Assembly (NCBI GenBank): GCA_027371845.1
Contig: DAHXLD010000013.1
Span: 1 to 46,773, forward strand
DNA length: 46,773 bases
Origin: Candidatus Saccharimonadota bacterium
GTDB lineage: Bacteria > Patescibacteriota > Saccharimonadia > Saccharimonadales > UBA4665
Reading direction: 5' to 3'
Part shown: positions 1 to 7,736 of the stretch, in pieces
Position numbering within the stretch: position 1 is the first letter of the stretch
Layout of the letters: every line of letters starts with the position of its first letter
Translations under genes and position numbers: made by a program
The notes under the pieces: model-generated
The model's database searches: none
What the model was told of the DNA's origin: nothing
Seen by the model: the letters and a program-made list of their open reading frames with translations, nothing else

Positions 1-283
1 TAATTAAGCTCCAGGAATAAGGACTAGTTCCACCCGAAGCGTTTAAAGTCGTGTAATAAGAAGGGCAATTTGAAGAACTTAGACCGCAAACAGTAACATT
101 CGGTAAAGACGTAGTGGTAATTGATAATGAAGAAACAGTGAGAGCATTAAGACGACTATTTTGATTCAAATTAAAACTTTTGTTAACCATTGAATTGAGC
201 ACTACAAAACTTAACAAGATAAAAGCAAAGAGTAATATTCTTACAATAATTTTTTTATTTAATAATAATTTATTACTTAGCAT
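1..283 (-). CDS. Secreted or anchored Ig-like domain protein (5' part only)
   Basis: I translated the reverse strand from an ATG at 283; the frame stays open for 94 codons and runs off the window edge. A GGAGG ribosome site lies six bases before the ATG. After a basic start (K5, K10, K11) comes a hydrophobic stretch at about residues 12-32, a signal peptide or N-terminal anchor. The exported part has two cysteines (TVCGLSSSNC) and then NASGGTSPYSWSL, which matches the conserved strand of putative Ig (He_PIG-type) domains, where ASGGxxPYxWSL is typical. It is therefore probably a surface or pilin-like protein with an Ig-like fold. The rest lies outside the window, so total length and function cannot be judged. 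Confidence 0.7.
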   Translation of the reverse strand, partial: MLSNKLLLNKKIIVRILLFAFILLSFVVLNSMVNKSFNLNQNSRLNALTVSSLSITTTSLPNVTVCGLSSSNCPSYYTTLNASGGTSPYSWSLI

Positions 284-347
284 TTTTCCTCCAATTGATT
301 ATATATCTTGTAGTTTAAGCCTATTACAACATAAGTCAAATAAGAAG

Positions 348-1697
348 TTATCCTAAAATTAAATCAATAGTCAAAGCAGCCGTCCAGGAAAAGTCATTAA
401 TCCCCAACGGATCACCATTATTTGGATTGAAGTACTCATAAAAACCATTATCTTTAACTAGCTCAATACTAGCTTCTCTTAAAGCTTCGGCATGTTCCGA
501 AAAACCGTATCTTTTTAAACCATCAATAATTAACCAGTTGGTATTAATCCAGGTTGGTCCTTGCCAGTAGCGCCGAGCATCAAACCAATTTGAATCAAGA
601 GGTACGGAAGGAACGGGATATGGAGTTCCGAAACGATGTTCATTTTCTAAAGCTTCTATAATCCTACTAACCCGATCTTTAGAAATTGCCCCCGAATAAA
701 TGGGCATAAATGCGGCAATCGAGGATTGTTTTAATAACTTATGAGAAACAAAGTCTCTTGAAAAGTATTCTTGAGAGTATTCATCCCATAAATCGTTTAA
801 AGCCTTTTTAGCTTTATTAAAGCTTTCTTTTAGGTTGTCTGGAATCTTAACGTCAATAAACTCTGCTATCTCTTCGATCATACTATTAGCTCTAATGAGT
901 ATTGAGTTAAATGTTAAATCTTCAATGGCAAATAAAGAGTGATCAATAATTCTATTAAAATCGTAATTTTTCCGTCTAATTCTTCTTTGAACTGAAAATA
1001 GGGCCAAAGCTTCAACATTAGTAAGCCTTTGATTCTTTAAAGCCAAGATATTATCTGATCGAAACCATTCAAATACATTGTCAAGATGAGTAAAGCGTAA
1101 AAATCTGATCCAGCCAGGCAATAAATGGTCATTAAGTTCATACATCCAGGGTGGGCTATTATCTAGACCACATTCCCACGGATGTATTAATAAGACTAAA
1201 CCTTCCGAATGGGGATCACGTTCGCCATATAACCATTGATGATATTTAATAAGACCAGGGAATACTTCCTTATACCATTCTCTCCTTTTTTGTTTAGAAA
1301 GCTTTTGTCCAATTTTAACAATTGCTTGGGCTAACATCGGGGGTTGGGTAATACCGCTAGTTTCTAGCTCGTCCGGGGCATTAGGGTTAAGCCAACTTCG
1401 CCAAATACGAGAATGTTTATCATACCCGGGAGTTCCGTGCATAAAACTATTATGAAGAATAATACTTGGTAGCATGCCATTTTGCCATTGTCCGGAAAGT
1501 AGACTCAAGACTTCAATTTGAGCTCTTTTAATATCATAATTCGCTAATCCGATGGCTATAAAACAACTATCCCAGAGCCATTGATGGGGGTATAAAATGG
1601 GGCTAGGAACAGTGTGTCTGCCTCTATCATTATTCCTTAAGACTTCCTTAGCTTTTGATACAAGAGCTAAAAGTTGGTCTTTGTCTTTAAGGGCCAT
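348..1697 (-). CDS. GH63/trehalase-like glycoside hydrolase, (alpha/alpha)6 barrel
   Basis: A 449-residue protein with the landmarks of the GH63/GH37 six-hairpin clan: HQWLWDSCF near residue 43, HPWECGLDNSPPW around D179 (the usual place of the general acid), RYWQGPTWINTNW near residue 380, and FYEYFNPNNGDPLG near residue 420, which carries the usual second catalytic Glu. These enzymes hydrolyse alpha-linked glucosides, trehalose or mannosylglycerate; the substrate cannot be read from sequence. There is no signal peptide, so it is probably cytosolic and may release sugar from a stored or imported oligosaccharide. The ATG at 1697 is supported by a TATAAT box only six bases upstream and no Shine-Dalgarno, which predicts a leaderless mRNA. 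The catalytic assignments rest on motif resemblance. Confidence 0.82.
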   Translation of the reverse strand: MALKDKDQLLALVSKAKEVLRNNDRGRHTVPSPILYPHQWLWDSCFIAIGLANYDIKRAQIEVLSLLSGQWQNGMLPSIILHNSFMHGTPGYDKHSRIWRSWLNPNAPDELETSGITQPPMLAQAIVKIGQKLSKQKRREWYKEVFPGLIKYHQWLYGERDPHSEGLVLLIHPWECGLDNSPPWMYELNDHLLPGWIRFLRFTHLDNVFEWFRSDNILALKNQRLTNVEALALFSVQRRIRRKNYDFNRIIDHSLFAIEDLTFNSILIRANSMIEEIAEFIDVKIPDNLKESFNKAKKALNDLWDEYSQEYFSRDFVSHKLLKQSSIAAFMPIYSGAISKDRVSRIIEALENEHRFGTPYPVPSVPLDSNWFDARRYWQGPTWINTNWLIIDGLKRYGFSEHAEALREASIELVKDNGFYEYFNPNNGDPLGINDFSWTAALTIDLILG

Positions 1698-1703
1698 AAG
1701 CTA

Positions 1704-1709
1704 ATTATA
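1704..1709 (-). promoter_or_regulatory. -10 box of a predicted leaderless promoter
   Basis: A perfect TATAAT on the minus strand, with six bases between it and the glycosidase ATG at 1697. Transcription starting 7 bases after the hexamer would begin at the A of the start codon. No ribosome site is visible. Confidence 0.6.
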
Positions 1710-1724
1710 ACTAAAAATAAAACT

Positions 1725-2222
1725 TTAGCGGAAATTATTAAATTGAACCGGATAATCTAATTCCATTACCCTAGTCTTTGAAATGACTTTTTGAAGCTCA
1801 TCTTTACTAGAACTATTAATTCTCAAAGACTCCCCAATAATGGCTATTTTAAGTTTTGGAAATTCAGACCTTAGGGCATTAGATAAACTTTTAGCTTTCT
1901 CCTTATCAATACCGGCTACAAATGGCAATTCTTTAGTTATTCGCATATTGGATGAAACAAGTTCTTTACTAGTATCAATTAACTTTTGGCTTAAACCCCT
2001 AGAGCTTAATTTTCTTCTTATAATATCTATAACAGAATCAATTTGCATTTCACTACTAGCAATAATTTTAAATCCACTTTTTTGATCGTTTAACCATTCA
2101 ATCCCACCTATAGTGTTCTTAAAGTCGTAGCGACTAGCAATTTCTTTTTTAACTTGATCGAAAACGTTATTTATTTCGCTTTTATCGACTTCACTTACAA
2201 TGTCAAAACTAAAATTACTCAT
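1725..2222 (-). CDS. yajQ: YajQ/DUF520 family nucleotide-binding protein
   Basis: A 165-residue protein, the full length for the YajQ family. It opens with the family signature FDIVSEVDKSEINNVFDQ and RYDFKN, and ends with the typical VMELDYPVQFNNFR. The family has two ferredoxin-like domains and binds nucleotides; some members bind cyclic di-GMP or act in phage transcription or translation, but its role in reduced genomes is unknown. A GGAAG ribosome site precedes the ATG. It lies upstream of the glycosidase on the same strand with 27 bases between them. It diverges from pheS, with the two -10 boxes overlapping. Confidence 0.9.
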   Translation of the reverse strand: MSNFSFDIVSEVDKSEINNVFDQVKKEIASRYDFKNTIGGIEWLNDQKSGFKIIASSEMQIDSVIDIIRRKLSSRGLSQKLIDTSKELVSSNMRITKELPFVAGIDKEKAKSLSNALRSEFPKLKIAIIGESLRINSSSKDELQKVISKTRVMELDYPVQFNNFR

Positions 2223-2256
2223 ATAACTTCCTTCTGGTAATAGTTTAACAAATCCT

Positions 2257-2264
2257 GTTATAAT
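2257..2264. promoter_or_regulatory. Overlapping divergent -10 boxes, pheS and yajQ
   Basis: The octamer GTTATAAT holds TATAAT on the plus strand (2259-2264, seven bases before the pheS ATG, so leaderless). On the minus strand it holds TATAAC (2262-2257), which would give yajQ a leader of about 28 bases containing its GGAAG site. Confidence 0.5.
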
Positions 2265-2271
2265 TTTAAAA

Positions 2272-3333
2272 ATGGAAGACGATCAAATTAAAACAATAAG
2301 TTCTGCCAAACAGAAACTTTTAAAAGAGTTATCAGAACTTAAGGTTAAGACCGATATTTTAAAATCTAAAACCCTAAAAACTCTTTTCGAAGAAATTAAA
2401 AATCTTGATTCTAACAAAAGAGCTTCATTCGGAAAAGCTCTTAATGATCTTAAAAATGATCTTCTAAAAGAAGCCTATGAGTCTATTGATTTAAAAAGCA
2501 ATAACATTAAAGATATTGACGTTAGTTCCCCTCTGGACATTAATCAACCAGCCGATTCCTTAACCAGCTTAGAAGGAAGGTTAGGATCAACTCATCCAGT
2601 TATGAGTGAAATGGATCAGATTTTGACTATTTTTCAGAATATGGGCTTTAATTCAATCGAGTCCTATGAAATTGATGACGATTTTCATATGTTTGAAAGC
2701 TTAAATTTTCCCCTAGATCATCCAGCTAGAGACGATTTTGATACCTTTATTTTAACCAGCGTAGATCAGTCTAAAAGACCGCTTGTAGCCGCTGCTCAAA
2801 CCTCAACCATGCAGAATCGGGTTATTAAACAAAATGCTAACGATTTAATAGAAAAGAATAAACCGATTGCCTACGTTATCCCAGGTAGAGTATTTCGTAA
2901 AGAAGACTTAGACGCTAGACACGAACATACGTTTTATCAGATCGAAGGTCTTTATATAGCCAAGAAAGTAACAGTCGCTAATTTAATTGACACCCTAAGG
3001 CAATTCATGAGTGCATATTTTAATAAAGAACTTGAACTTAAGACTCAACCCTTTTATTTTCCCTTTACTGAACCTTCGTTTGAATTTGCTGTAAGTTGCC
3101 CATTTTGCGCCAAGGGAGGGTGTAACATCTGTTCATATTCAGGGTGGATTGAACTTCTAGGCTGCGGAATGATACATCCCAACGTACTAAAAATGGCCTC
3201 GGTAGATCCCGCTAAGTATAGTGGCTTTGCTTTCGGTATAGGCTTTATGAGAATGGTGATGATCAAATACAATATTGAAGATATTAGGCATTTCTTTAAT
3301 GGCAAATTAGATTTCTTGAGGCAATTTAATTAA
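2272..3333 (+). CDS. pheS: Phenylalanyl-tRNA synthetase alpha subunit
   Basis: The catalytic subunit of the alpha2beta2 enzyme that charges tRNA-Phe. The 353 residues begin with the helical tRNA-binding coiled coil (about 1-85), followed by the class II core. Motif 2 is seen around RVFRKEDLDARHEHTFYQIE and motif 3 around GFAFGIGFMRMVM. A cysteine cluster CPFCAKGGCNIC precedes GWIELLGCGMIHP, as in Gram-positive PheS. The GMIHP strand and PFYFPFTEPS are diagnostic. The start is set by a TATAAT box seven bases upstream, predicting a leaderless message. It heads a tight cluster with a HIT gene, pheT and a NUDIX gene. Confidence 0.97.
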   Translation: MEDDQIKTISSAKQKLLKELSELKVKTDILKSKTLKTLFEEIKNLDSNKRASFGKALNDLKNDLLKEAYESIDLKSNNIKDIDVSSPLDINQPADSLTSLEGRLGSTHPVMSEMDQILTIFQNMGFNSIESYEIDDDFHMFESLNFPLDHPARDDFDTFILTSVDQSKRPLVAAAQTSTMQNRVIKQNANDLIEKNKPIAYVIPGRVFRKEDLDARHEHTFYQIEGLYIAKKVTVANLIDTLRQFMSAYFNKELELKTQPFYFPFTEPSFEFAVSCPFCAKGGCNICSYSGWIELLGCGMIHPNVLKMASVDPAKYSGFAFGIGFMRMVMIKYNIEDIRHFFNGKLDFLRQFN

Positions 3334-3338
3334 ATATT

Positions 3339-3800
3339 ATGAGTACTCTTTTCGATAAAATAATCAATAATCAAATACCTTCCTTTAAGGTTTACGAAGA
3401 CCAAGACTATCTAGCCTTTTTGACGCCTTTTCCTAACACCAAAGGCTTAACCATAGTAATACCAAAAATAAATCCAGGAGCTTACCTTTTTGACTTAAAT
3501 GACGATACTTACTTAGGACTATTACTTATTTCTAAAAAGATCGCTAAAGCCTTGGAAAAAGCTTTAGAGGTCGAAAGAGTCGCCATGGTGGTTGAGGGTA
3601 CCGGAGTTGCTCATGTACACGTTAAGCTTTACCCACTATTTGGAATTACTAAAGAAGAAACTAATGTTTGGTCGACTCATCAAGAATATTATCCCAATTA
3701 TGCTGGCTATTTAACGACCGTTGAAGGTCCTAAAATGAGCGATCAAGAGCTTGAGGAAGTTAAAACAAAGATTAAAGAGGTTTTAGAAAATGAAGGTTAG
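3339..3800 (+). CDS. HIT family nucleotide hydrolase/transferase
   Basis: A 153-residue HIT protein, starting five bases after pheS and overlapping pheT by 11 bases. The N-terminal part (FDKIINNQIPSFKVYEDQDY, then FLTPFPNTKGLTIVIPK) is typical of the family. The histidine triad reads HVHVKLYP: the first His and the middle (nucleophilic) His are kept, but the third is Lys. HIT enzymes cleave nucleoside phosphoramidates, aminoacyl-adenylates or dinucleoside polyphosphates. Its place inside the PheRS operon suggests, as inference, clean-up of adenylate by-products of tRNA charging. Confidence 0.9.
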   Translation: MSTLFDKIINNQIPSFKVYEDQDYLAFLTPFPNTKGLTIVIPKINPGAYLFDLNDDTYLGLLLISKKIAKALEKALEVERVAMVVEGTGVAHVHVKLYPLFGITKEETNVWSTHQEYYPNYAGYLTTVEGPKMSDQELEEVKTKIKEVLENEG

Positions 3801-6333
3801 CTTAAATTATTTAAATAGGTTTTTAAACTTTGACCTGAAGTCTTTGGATATTAAAGAAGTTGAAAAAGCTATTGGTAGTCAACTTGGAGCATTGGAAGAA
3901 GAAACACTAGCCATAGGCCATCTTTATGACAATATTACGGTTGTTGAAGTTGTTAAAGCAACTCCCATCGAAGGTTCAAATCATTTAAAATTTTGCCACA
4001 TAGATGACGGCGGAGCATTTTCAAAGGCCGATCCCTACCGGAACAAAGATGGAACTATTGGGGTTGTTTGTGGAGCTCCCAACGTTAAGGAAGGACTTAA
4101 GGTTGCCTGGATACCCCCTGGAGCAATTGTCCCAGTAAGTTTTTTCAAAGAACCTTTTATTCTTGAAAGTCGAGAAATATTCTCCCATATTAGCAACGGG
4201 ATGTTAGCTAGTGGACATGAACTTTTTGTTAATAACGATTCGAGCGGTTTATTAATCTTAGATTCAAATCCTTCAAAAGGTACTCTTCTAAAAGAAGTTT
4301 TAGATTTAGATGACCACATCTTAGATATTGAAAATAAGATGTTCACCCATCGTCCGGATTGCTTTGGAATAGTCGGAGTTGCTCGAGAAGTCTCAGGGAT
4401 TTTACACAAGAAGTTTAAATCACCTAATTGGTATAAAGTAGATGATTTAAAACTAACTATCCCTAAAAAGATAAAATATGATCTAAAAATACAAATTGAA
4501 AATAAGGATTTAGTTAAAAGATTTAGTTCTCTAATTTTAAGTAACGTTAAGATAGGACCTAGCCCAATCAAAATCCAAAGTTATTTATTGCGTCAAGGTA
4601 TTAAACCGATTAATAATGTTGTCGATGCAACTAATTTGGTTATGCTTGAAACGGCTCAACCAATGCACGCTTACGATCTTAAAAAGATTTTAAGTATCGG
4701 CCCCAAGGTGGAATTAACAGCTCGTAAAGCTTATCAAGGTGAAAAACTAAAATTAATAAACTCTAAGGAAGTTGAATTAGATTCTAGCAATATTGTTATT
4801 TCCTCCAATAAGAAAGCCGTGGCTTTGGCTGGGGTAATGGGAGGCCTTGATACCGAAATTGATCAAAACACCAAAGAAATAATCTTAGAATCGGCTAATT
4901 TTGACATGTACTCGATAAGAAGAACCAGCATGTCTAAGGGAGTATTTAGTGACTCAGTGACTAGGTTTAATAAAGGGCAGTCCCCCTTTCAAACTAAATT
5001 AGCTTTAATCCGGTTAGCTGAATTAATTAAAGAATTTAGCGATAGTCAAGTTGTTCTTACTTCGGAGATTGTTGACCTTAATTTAATTAATAAAGAAGAT
5101 CTTAGAAATCTTTCTTTATCTAAAACAATTAACATAAACCTTGACTTTATTAATAACCTTTTAGGTTCTAGCTTGGATCTTAAGACAGTTTCTGGTTTGT
5201 TGGAAAATGTTGAATTTAAAACTAAATCTCGTTTTAGTTCTTTAATTATTAAACCTCCTTTTTACCGGACTGATATTGAAATCAAAGAAGATATAGTTGA
5301 AGAAGTTGGAAGACTTTATGGTTATCAACACATTAAAATAAAACCGATTAAACGAAGCATATCGATTGCCAAACAATCTCCCATTCTAGAAATTAAACAA
5401 CAATCTCGGCAGATTCTATCTAAACTCGGGCTTAATGAAGTCATAAGCTATAGCTACTTAGGGTTAAATGAACTTAAAGCCAGTAATCTTGACATAAAGA
5501 ACTCTTTTGAAATAGCTAATCCCCTAAGCCCAGAGCTTAAATACTTCCGTCAGAACATAACTAGCTCCTTAGTTAGTAAAGTCCATCCAAATATAAAATT
5601 AGGTATTAAGGAATTGGCCCTTTTTGAGTTTGGCCAGATCTTTTTACGAACTAATTCAAATTTTAAAGTTGAAAACAACTTTAATAATTTAGGCCTTATT
5701 TATTCCAATTATAACCCTAGTCCCTATTCATCTTTTTATAGCTCTAAAAAGATTTTAACTGATTATCTTCATAAATTACATTTGACGGGTGTTGAATTTA
5801 TTAAAGTTAGTGACTATAAAAACCAAGACAATCTTTTTGTAAATAGCCTTAAAGCTCCCTACAACCCAAGCTTATCGGCTTTAATTCTTAATAGCTCTAA
5901 ACAGGTTCTAGGAATCGTTGGTGAATTTAGTAGCCAAACTGTTAAATATTGTAAATTACCAACTAACACTTCTGGGGTAGAAATTAACCTAGATCTTCTC
6001 TTAGGCCAGCCAAAAGGCTTGGTCTATTATCAGTTAACTAAGTATCCCGTTAATAAACAAGACTTAACTTTAAAAGTTCCTTTAAAAACCACCTTTAACG
6101 AGCTAAAAGATATTATTTATAAAGAGTTTGAGCTTCTTAAAAATGATAACATTTCTTTAAAAATCGAATTAATTTCAATTTTTAGAGCAAAGGGGGCCTT
6201 AAAGACTAAGAATATAACTTTTAGATTTTATGTTAGCGATCTTGAAAGAACTTTATCGGATCAATACGTTAATGGTCTTTTAGATAAGTTAAGCGTAAAA
6301 CTTAAAACTAAGGAAAACATAGAAAGGGTTTAA
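3790..6333 (+). CDS. pheT: Phenylalanyl-tRNA synthetase beta subunit
   Basis: An 847-residue beta subunit, slightly longer than the usual 790-810. In order: an EMAP-like tRNA-binding domain (about 40-180, with VVCGAPNVKEGLKVAWIPPG), B3/B4 editing domain (about 210-420, with GVMGG and ESANFD), B5 domain (with YRTDIEIKEDIVEEVGRLYG), an inactive catalytic-like domain, and a C-terminal FDX-ACB anticodon-binding domain (KYPVNKQDLTLKVP to the end). It binds tRNA-Phe and hydrolyses mischarged Tyr-tRNA. The ATG lies inside the end of the HIT gene, implying translational coupling. Confidence 0.96.
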   Translation: MKVSLNYLNRFLNFDLKSLDIKEVEKAIGSQLGALEEETLAIGHLYDNITVVEVVKATPIEGSNHLKFCHIDDGGAFSKADPYRNKDGTIGVVCGAPNVKEGLKVAWIPPGAIVPVSFFKEPFILESREIFSHISNGMLASGHELFVNNDSSGLLILDSNPSKGTLLKEVLDLDDHILDIENKMFTHRPDCFGIVGVAREVSGILHKKFKSPNWYKVDDLKLTIPKKIKYDLKIQIENKDLVKRFSSLILSNVKIGPSPIKIQSYLLRQGIKPINNVVDATNLVMLETAQPMHAYDLKKILSIGPKVELTARKAYQGEKLKLINSKEVELDSSNIVISSNKKAVALAGVMGGLDTEIDQNTKEIILESANFDMYSIRRTSMSKGVFSDSVTRFNKGQSPFQTKLALIRLAELIKEFSDSQVVLTSEIVDLNLINKEDLRNLSLSKTININLDFINNLLGSSLDLKTVSGLLENVEFKTKSRFSSLIIKPPFYRTDIEIKEDIVEEVGRLYGYQHIKIKPIKRSISIAKQSPILEIKQQSRQILSKLGLNEVISYSYLGLNELKASNLDIKNSFEIANPLSPELKYFRQNITSSLVSKVHPNIKLGIKELALFEFGQIFLRTNSNFKVENNFNNLGLIYSNYNPSPYSSFYSSKKILTDYLHKLHLTGVEFIKVSDYKNQDNLFVNSLKAPYNPSLSALILNSSKQVLGIVGEFSSQTVKYCKLPTNTSGVEINLDLLLGQPKGLVYYQLTKYPVNKQDLTLKVPLKTTFNELKDIIYKEFELLKNDNISLKIELISIFRAKGALKTKNITFRFYVSDLERTLSDQYVNGLLDKLSVKLKTKENIERV

Positions 6334-6783
6334 ATGAGAAAAACTGCAAGAGCCATACTTCTTAAAGACGATCAAATATTATTAATGGATCGTAATAAAT
6401 TTGGGATTAAATATCGAGCTTTGGTTGGGGGTAATATCGAATTAGGTGAAACTCCCGAGCAAGCCCTTAAAAGAGAAGTTTTAGAAGAGTCTTCATTAAC
6501 TTTTAAAAACGAAAGATTAGTAATCATTGAAGATGCTGGGGACATATACGGCATACAGTATATTTATCTTTGTGAGTATGCATCGGGTGATTTAAAACTC
6601 GATCTTAACTCAGAAGAATATAAAATAAATAGTATGGGCAAGAATCTCTATCGACCAATATGGTTTCCAATTAAGGACATCTTAAATTCTAATATTTTAC
6701 CAAAAGAACTAGTGCCTTTATTGAGCGACTTTTTAAAACTAGGCTTTCCAAGTCAGCCTTATCAGCTTAAAATCAATAATTAA
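6334..6783 (+). CDS. NUDIX hydrolase
   Basis: A 149-residue protein whose ATG directly follows the pheT stop codon, so it is almost certainly translated from the same message. The Nudix box is clear at about residues 33-55: GNIELGETPEQALKREVLEE, fitting Gx5Ex7REUxEE, though the usual Gly after the box is Ser. The box glutamates bind Mg for pyrophosphate hydrolysis of a nucleoside-diphosphate-linked substrate. Substrate unknown. With the HIT gene it makes two nucleotide-clearing enzymes in one PheRS operon, which suggests Ap4A or related nucleotides as candidates (inference). Confidence 0.88.
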   Translation: MRKTARAILLKDDQILLMDRNKFGIKYRALVGGNIELGETPEQALKREVLEESSLTFKNERLVIIEDAGDIYGIQYIYLCEYASGDLKLDLNSEEYKINSMGKNLYRPIWFPIKDILNSNILPKELVPLLSDFLKLGFPSQPYQLKINN

Positions 6784-6787
6784 CTGT

Positions 6788-6793
6788 TATAAT
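6788..6793 (+). promoter_or_regulatory. -10 box upstream of the FKBP gene
   Basis: TATAAT just after the NUDIX stop, 25 bases before the FKBP ATG. Its leader would contain the AAGGGG ribosome site near 6802-6807, so this gene looks conventionally leadered. Confidence 0.45.
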
Positions 6794-6818
6794 TTATTAA
6801 TTAAGGGGTATATTTAAT

Positions 6819-7352
6819 ATGGCTTTAAAACGAGAAAGATTCTTTGCAATATTCTTTGCGATTTTGTTTCTTCTAACATCTTCTTTCATAACAATCGCTT
6901 TTATAATCTCAAACTATGAATCTAGTCATAATGGTTCTTCAAAACCAAGTTCGAGCAATCTTCAATCTTCAACCGCCCCACCAACTCAAAAATTATCGAA
7001 TTTTACACCGGTTTCGTCGGTACCGAGCTTACAAACAATTGACCTTAAGGTTGGTTCAGGCCCCACGGTTAATCCGGGAGCAACCGTAACAGTCTTTTAT
7101 ACTGGAGCTTTAGCTTCTACGGGCCAAATCTTTCAATCGACTTCTTCAACCGGAAAGCCGATCACTTTTGCTCTAAATCAAGTTATTCCGGGATGGTCAA
7201 AAGGGATTGTCGGCATGAAAGTAGGCGGTATTAGGCGTTTATTAATACCCTCCTCTATGGCGTATGGAGCTTCACCTCCTCCAGGATCCGGTATTCCAGC
7301 TAATGCTGATCTTGTTTTTGACGTAACACTTTTAGCCATATCTAAGAATTAA
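6819..7352 (+). CDS. Membrane-anchored FKBP-type peptidyl-prolyl isomerase
   Basis: A 177-residue protein. A basic N-terminus (KRER) is followed by a hydrophobic helix at about residues 7-31 (signal anchor), a Ser/Pro/Thr-rich linker at about 35-70, and an FKBP domain from about 72 to the end. Domain landmarks are VTVFYTGAL, PGWSKGIVGMKVGGIRRLLIPSSMAYG and ANADLVFDVTLL. It should catalyse proline cis-trans isomerisation of proteins folding outside the membrane. The linker implies that the domain is held away from the cell surface. A ribosome site (AAGGGG) precedes the ATG. No cysteine is present in the domain. Confidence 0.93.
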   Translation: MALKRERFFAIFFAILFLLTSSFITIAFIISNYESSHNGSSKPSSSNLQSSTAPPTQKLSNFTPVSSVPSLQTIDLKVGSGPTVNPGATVTVFYTGALASTGQIFQSTSSTGKPITFALNQVIPGWSKGIVGMKVGGIRRLLIPSSMAYGASPPPGSGIPANADLVFDVTLLAISKN

Positions 7353-7365
7353 AATGTACTAAATT

Positions 7366-7413
7366 ACACAATATATAGCGTATTGCATTAAAGTTAAGCG
7401 CTATATATAATAA
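7366..7413 (+). promoter_or_regulatory. Pair of NrdR-box-like operators
   Basis: Box 1 (7366-7381, ACACAATATATAGCGT) matches the known NrdR consensus acaCwATATaTwGtgt at all but one position. Box 2 (7398-7413, GCGCTATATATAATAA) keeps the CTATATATA core. The boxes are 16 bp apart, 32 bp start to start, about three helical turns, as is usual for NrdR box pairs. Part of the pair also reads as a perfect 10-bp inverted repeat (7371-7380 with 7399-7408). Box 2 covers the -10 element, so binding should repress. No nrdR gene is in the window. Confidence 0.65.
7383..7411 (+). promoter_or_regulatory. Sigma-70-type promoter of the redoxin gene
   Basis: TTGCAT (7383-7388), a 17-bp spacer, then TATAAT (7406-7411), between and within the two NrdR-like boxes. 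The predicted start near 7418 gives a leader of about 45 bases ending in an AGAGGG ribosome site. Confidence 0.65.
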
Positions 7414-7462
7414 GTGTATCTTACAAAGATATAACATATAAAACTAAAAGAAGAGGGTTAAA

Positions 7463-7711
7463 ATGCCAAAAAAAATTACTATTTTTACTACTAATACGTG
7501 TAGCTACTGCCACATGGTCAAGCGTTATCTTGGATCAAGAGGCATTGGTTACGAAGAGGTTAATCTTGATCTTAATCCCTCAAGACAAGAAGAGGCTCTT
7601 AAGATTTCTGGAGCTTTAACGGTTCCGGTTACCGTAGTTACTAAATCAGATGATTCAAAAGAAGTTATTGTTGGATATAATCTATCAAGATTAGTCCCTG
7701 CAATATCTTAA
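7463..7711 (+). CDS. Glutaredoxin/NrdH-like redoxin
   Basis: An 82-residue thioredoxin-fold protein with the redox motif CSYC (C13, C16) after a beta strand, and the cis-proline segment LTVPVTVV near residue 54. Size and motif fit glutaredoxins and NrdH redoxins, small dithiol donors; NrdH serves ribonucleotide reductase and is recharged by thioredoxin reductase. The next gene is a thioredoxin reductase, and the promoter carries NrdR-like boxes, so an NrdH role in deoxynucleotide supply is the best inference. No RNR gene is in the window. An AGAGGG site precedes the ATG. Confidence 0.9.
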   Translation: MPKKITIFTTNTCSYCHMVKRYLGSRGIGYEEVNLDLNPSRQEEALKISGALTVPVTVVTKSDDSKEVIVGYNLSRLVPAIS

Positions 7712-7720
7712 TAAATAAGT

Positions 7721-7726
7721 TATAAT
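7721..7726 (+). promoter_or_regulatory. -10 box just before trxB
   Basis: TATAAT ten bases before the trxB ATG, giving a leader of only a few bases. trxB may also be read from the redoxin promoter, as the gap is only 25 bases. Confidence 0.45.
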
Positions 7727-7736
7727 CTTTAGTCTA

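Noticed and set aside
4035-4571. 178-residue open frame on the minus strand inside pheT, and similar antisense frames in gap, clpC and radA
   Set aside because: They lie fully opposite conserved coding sequence, have no protein family character and no start signals.
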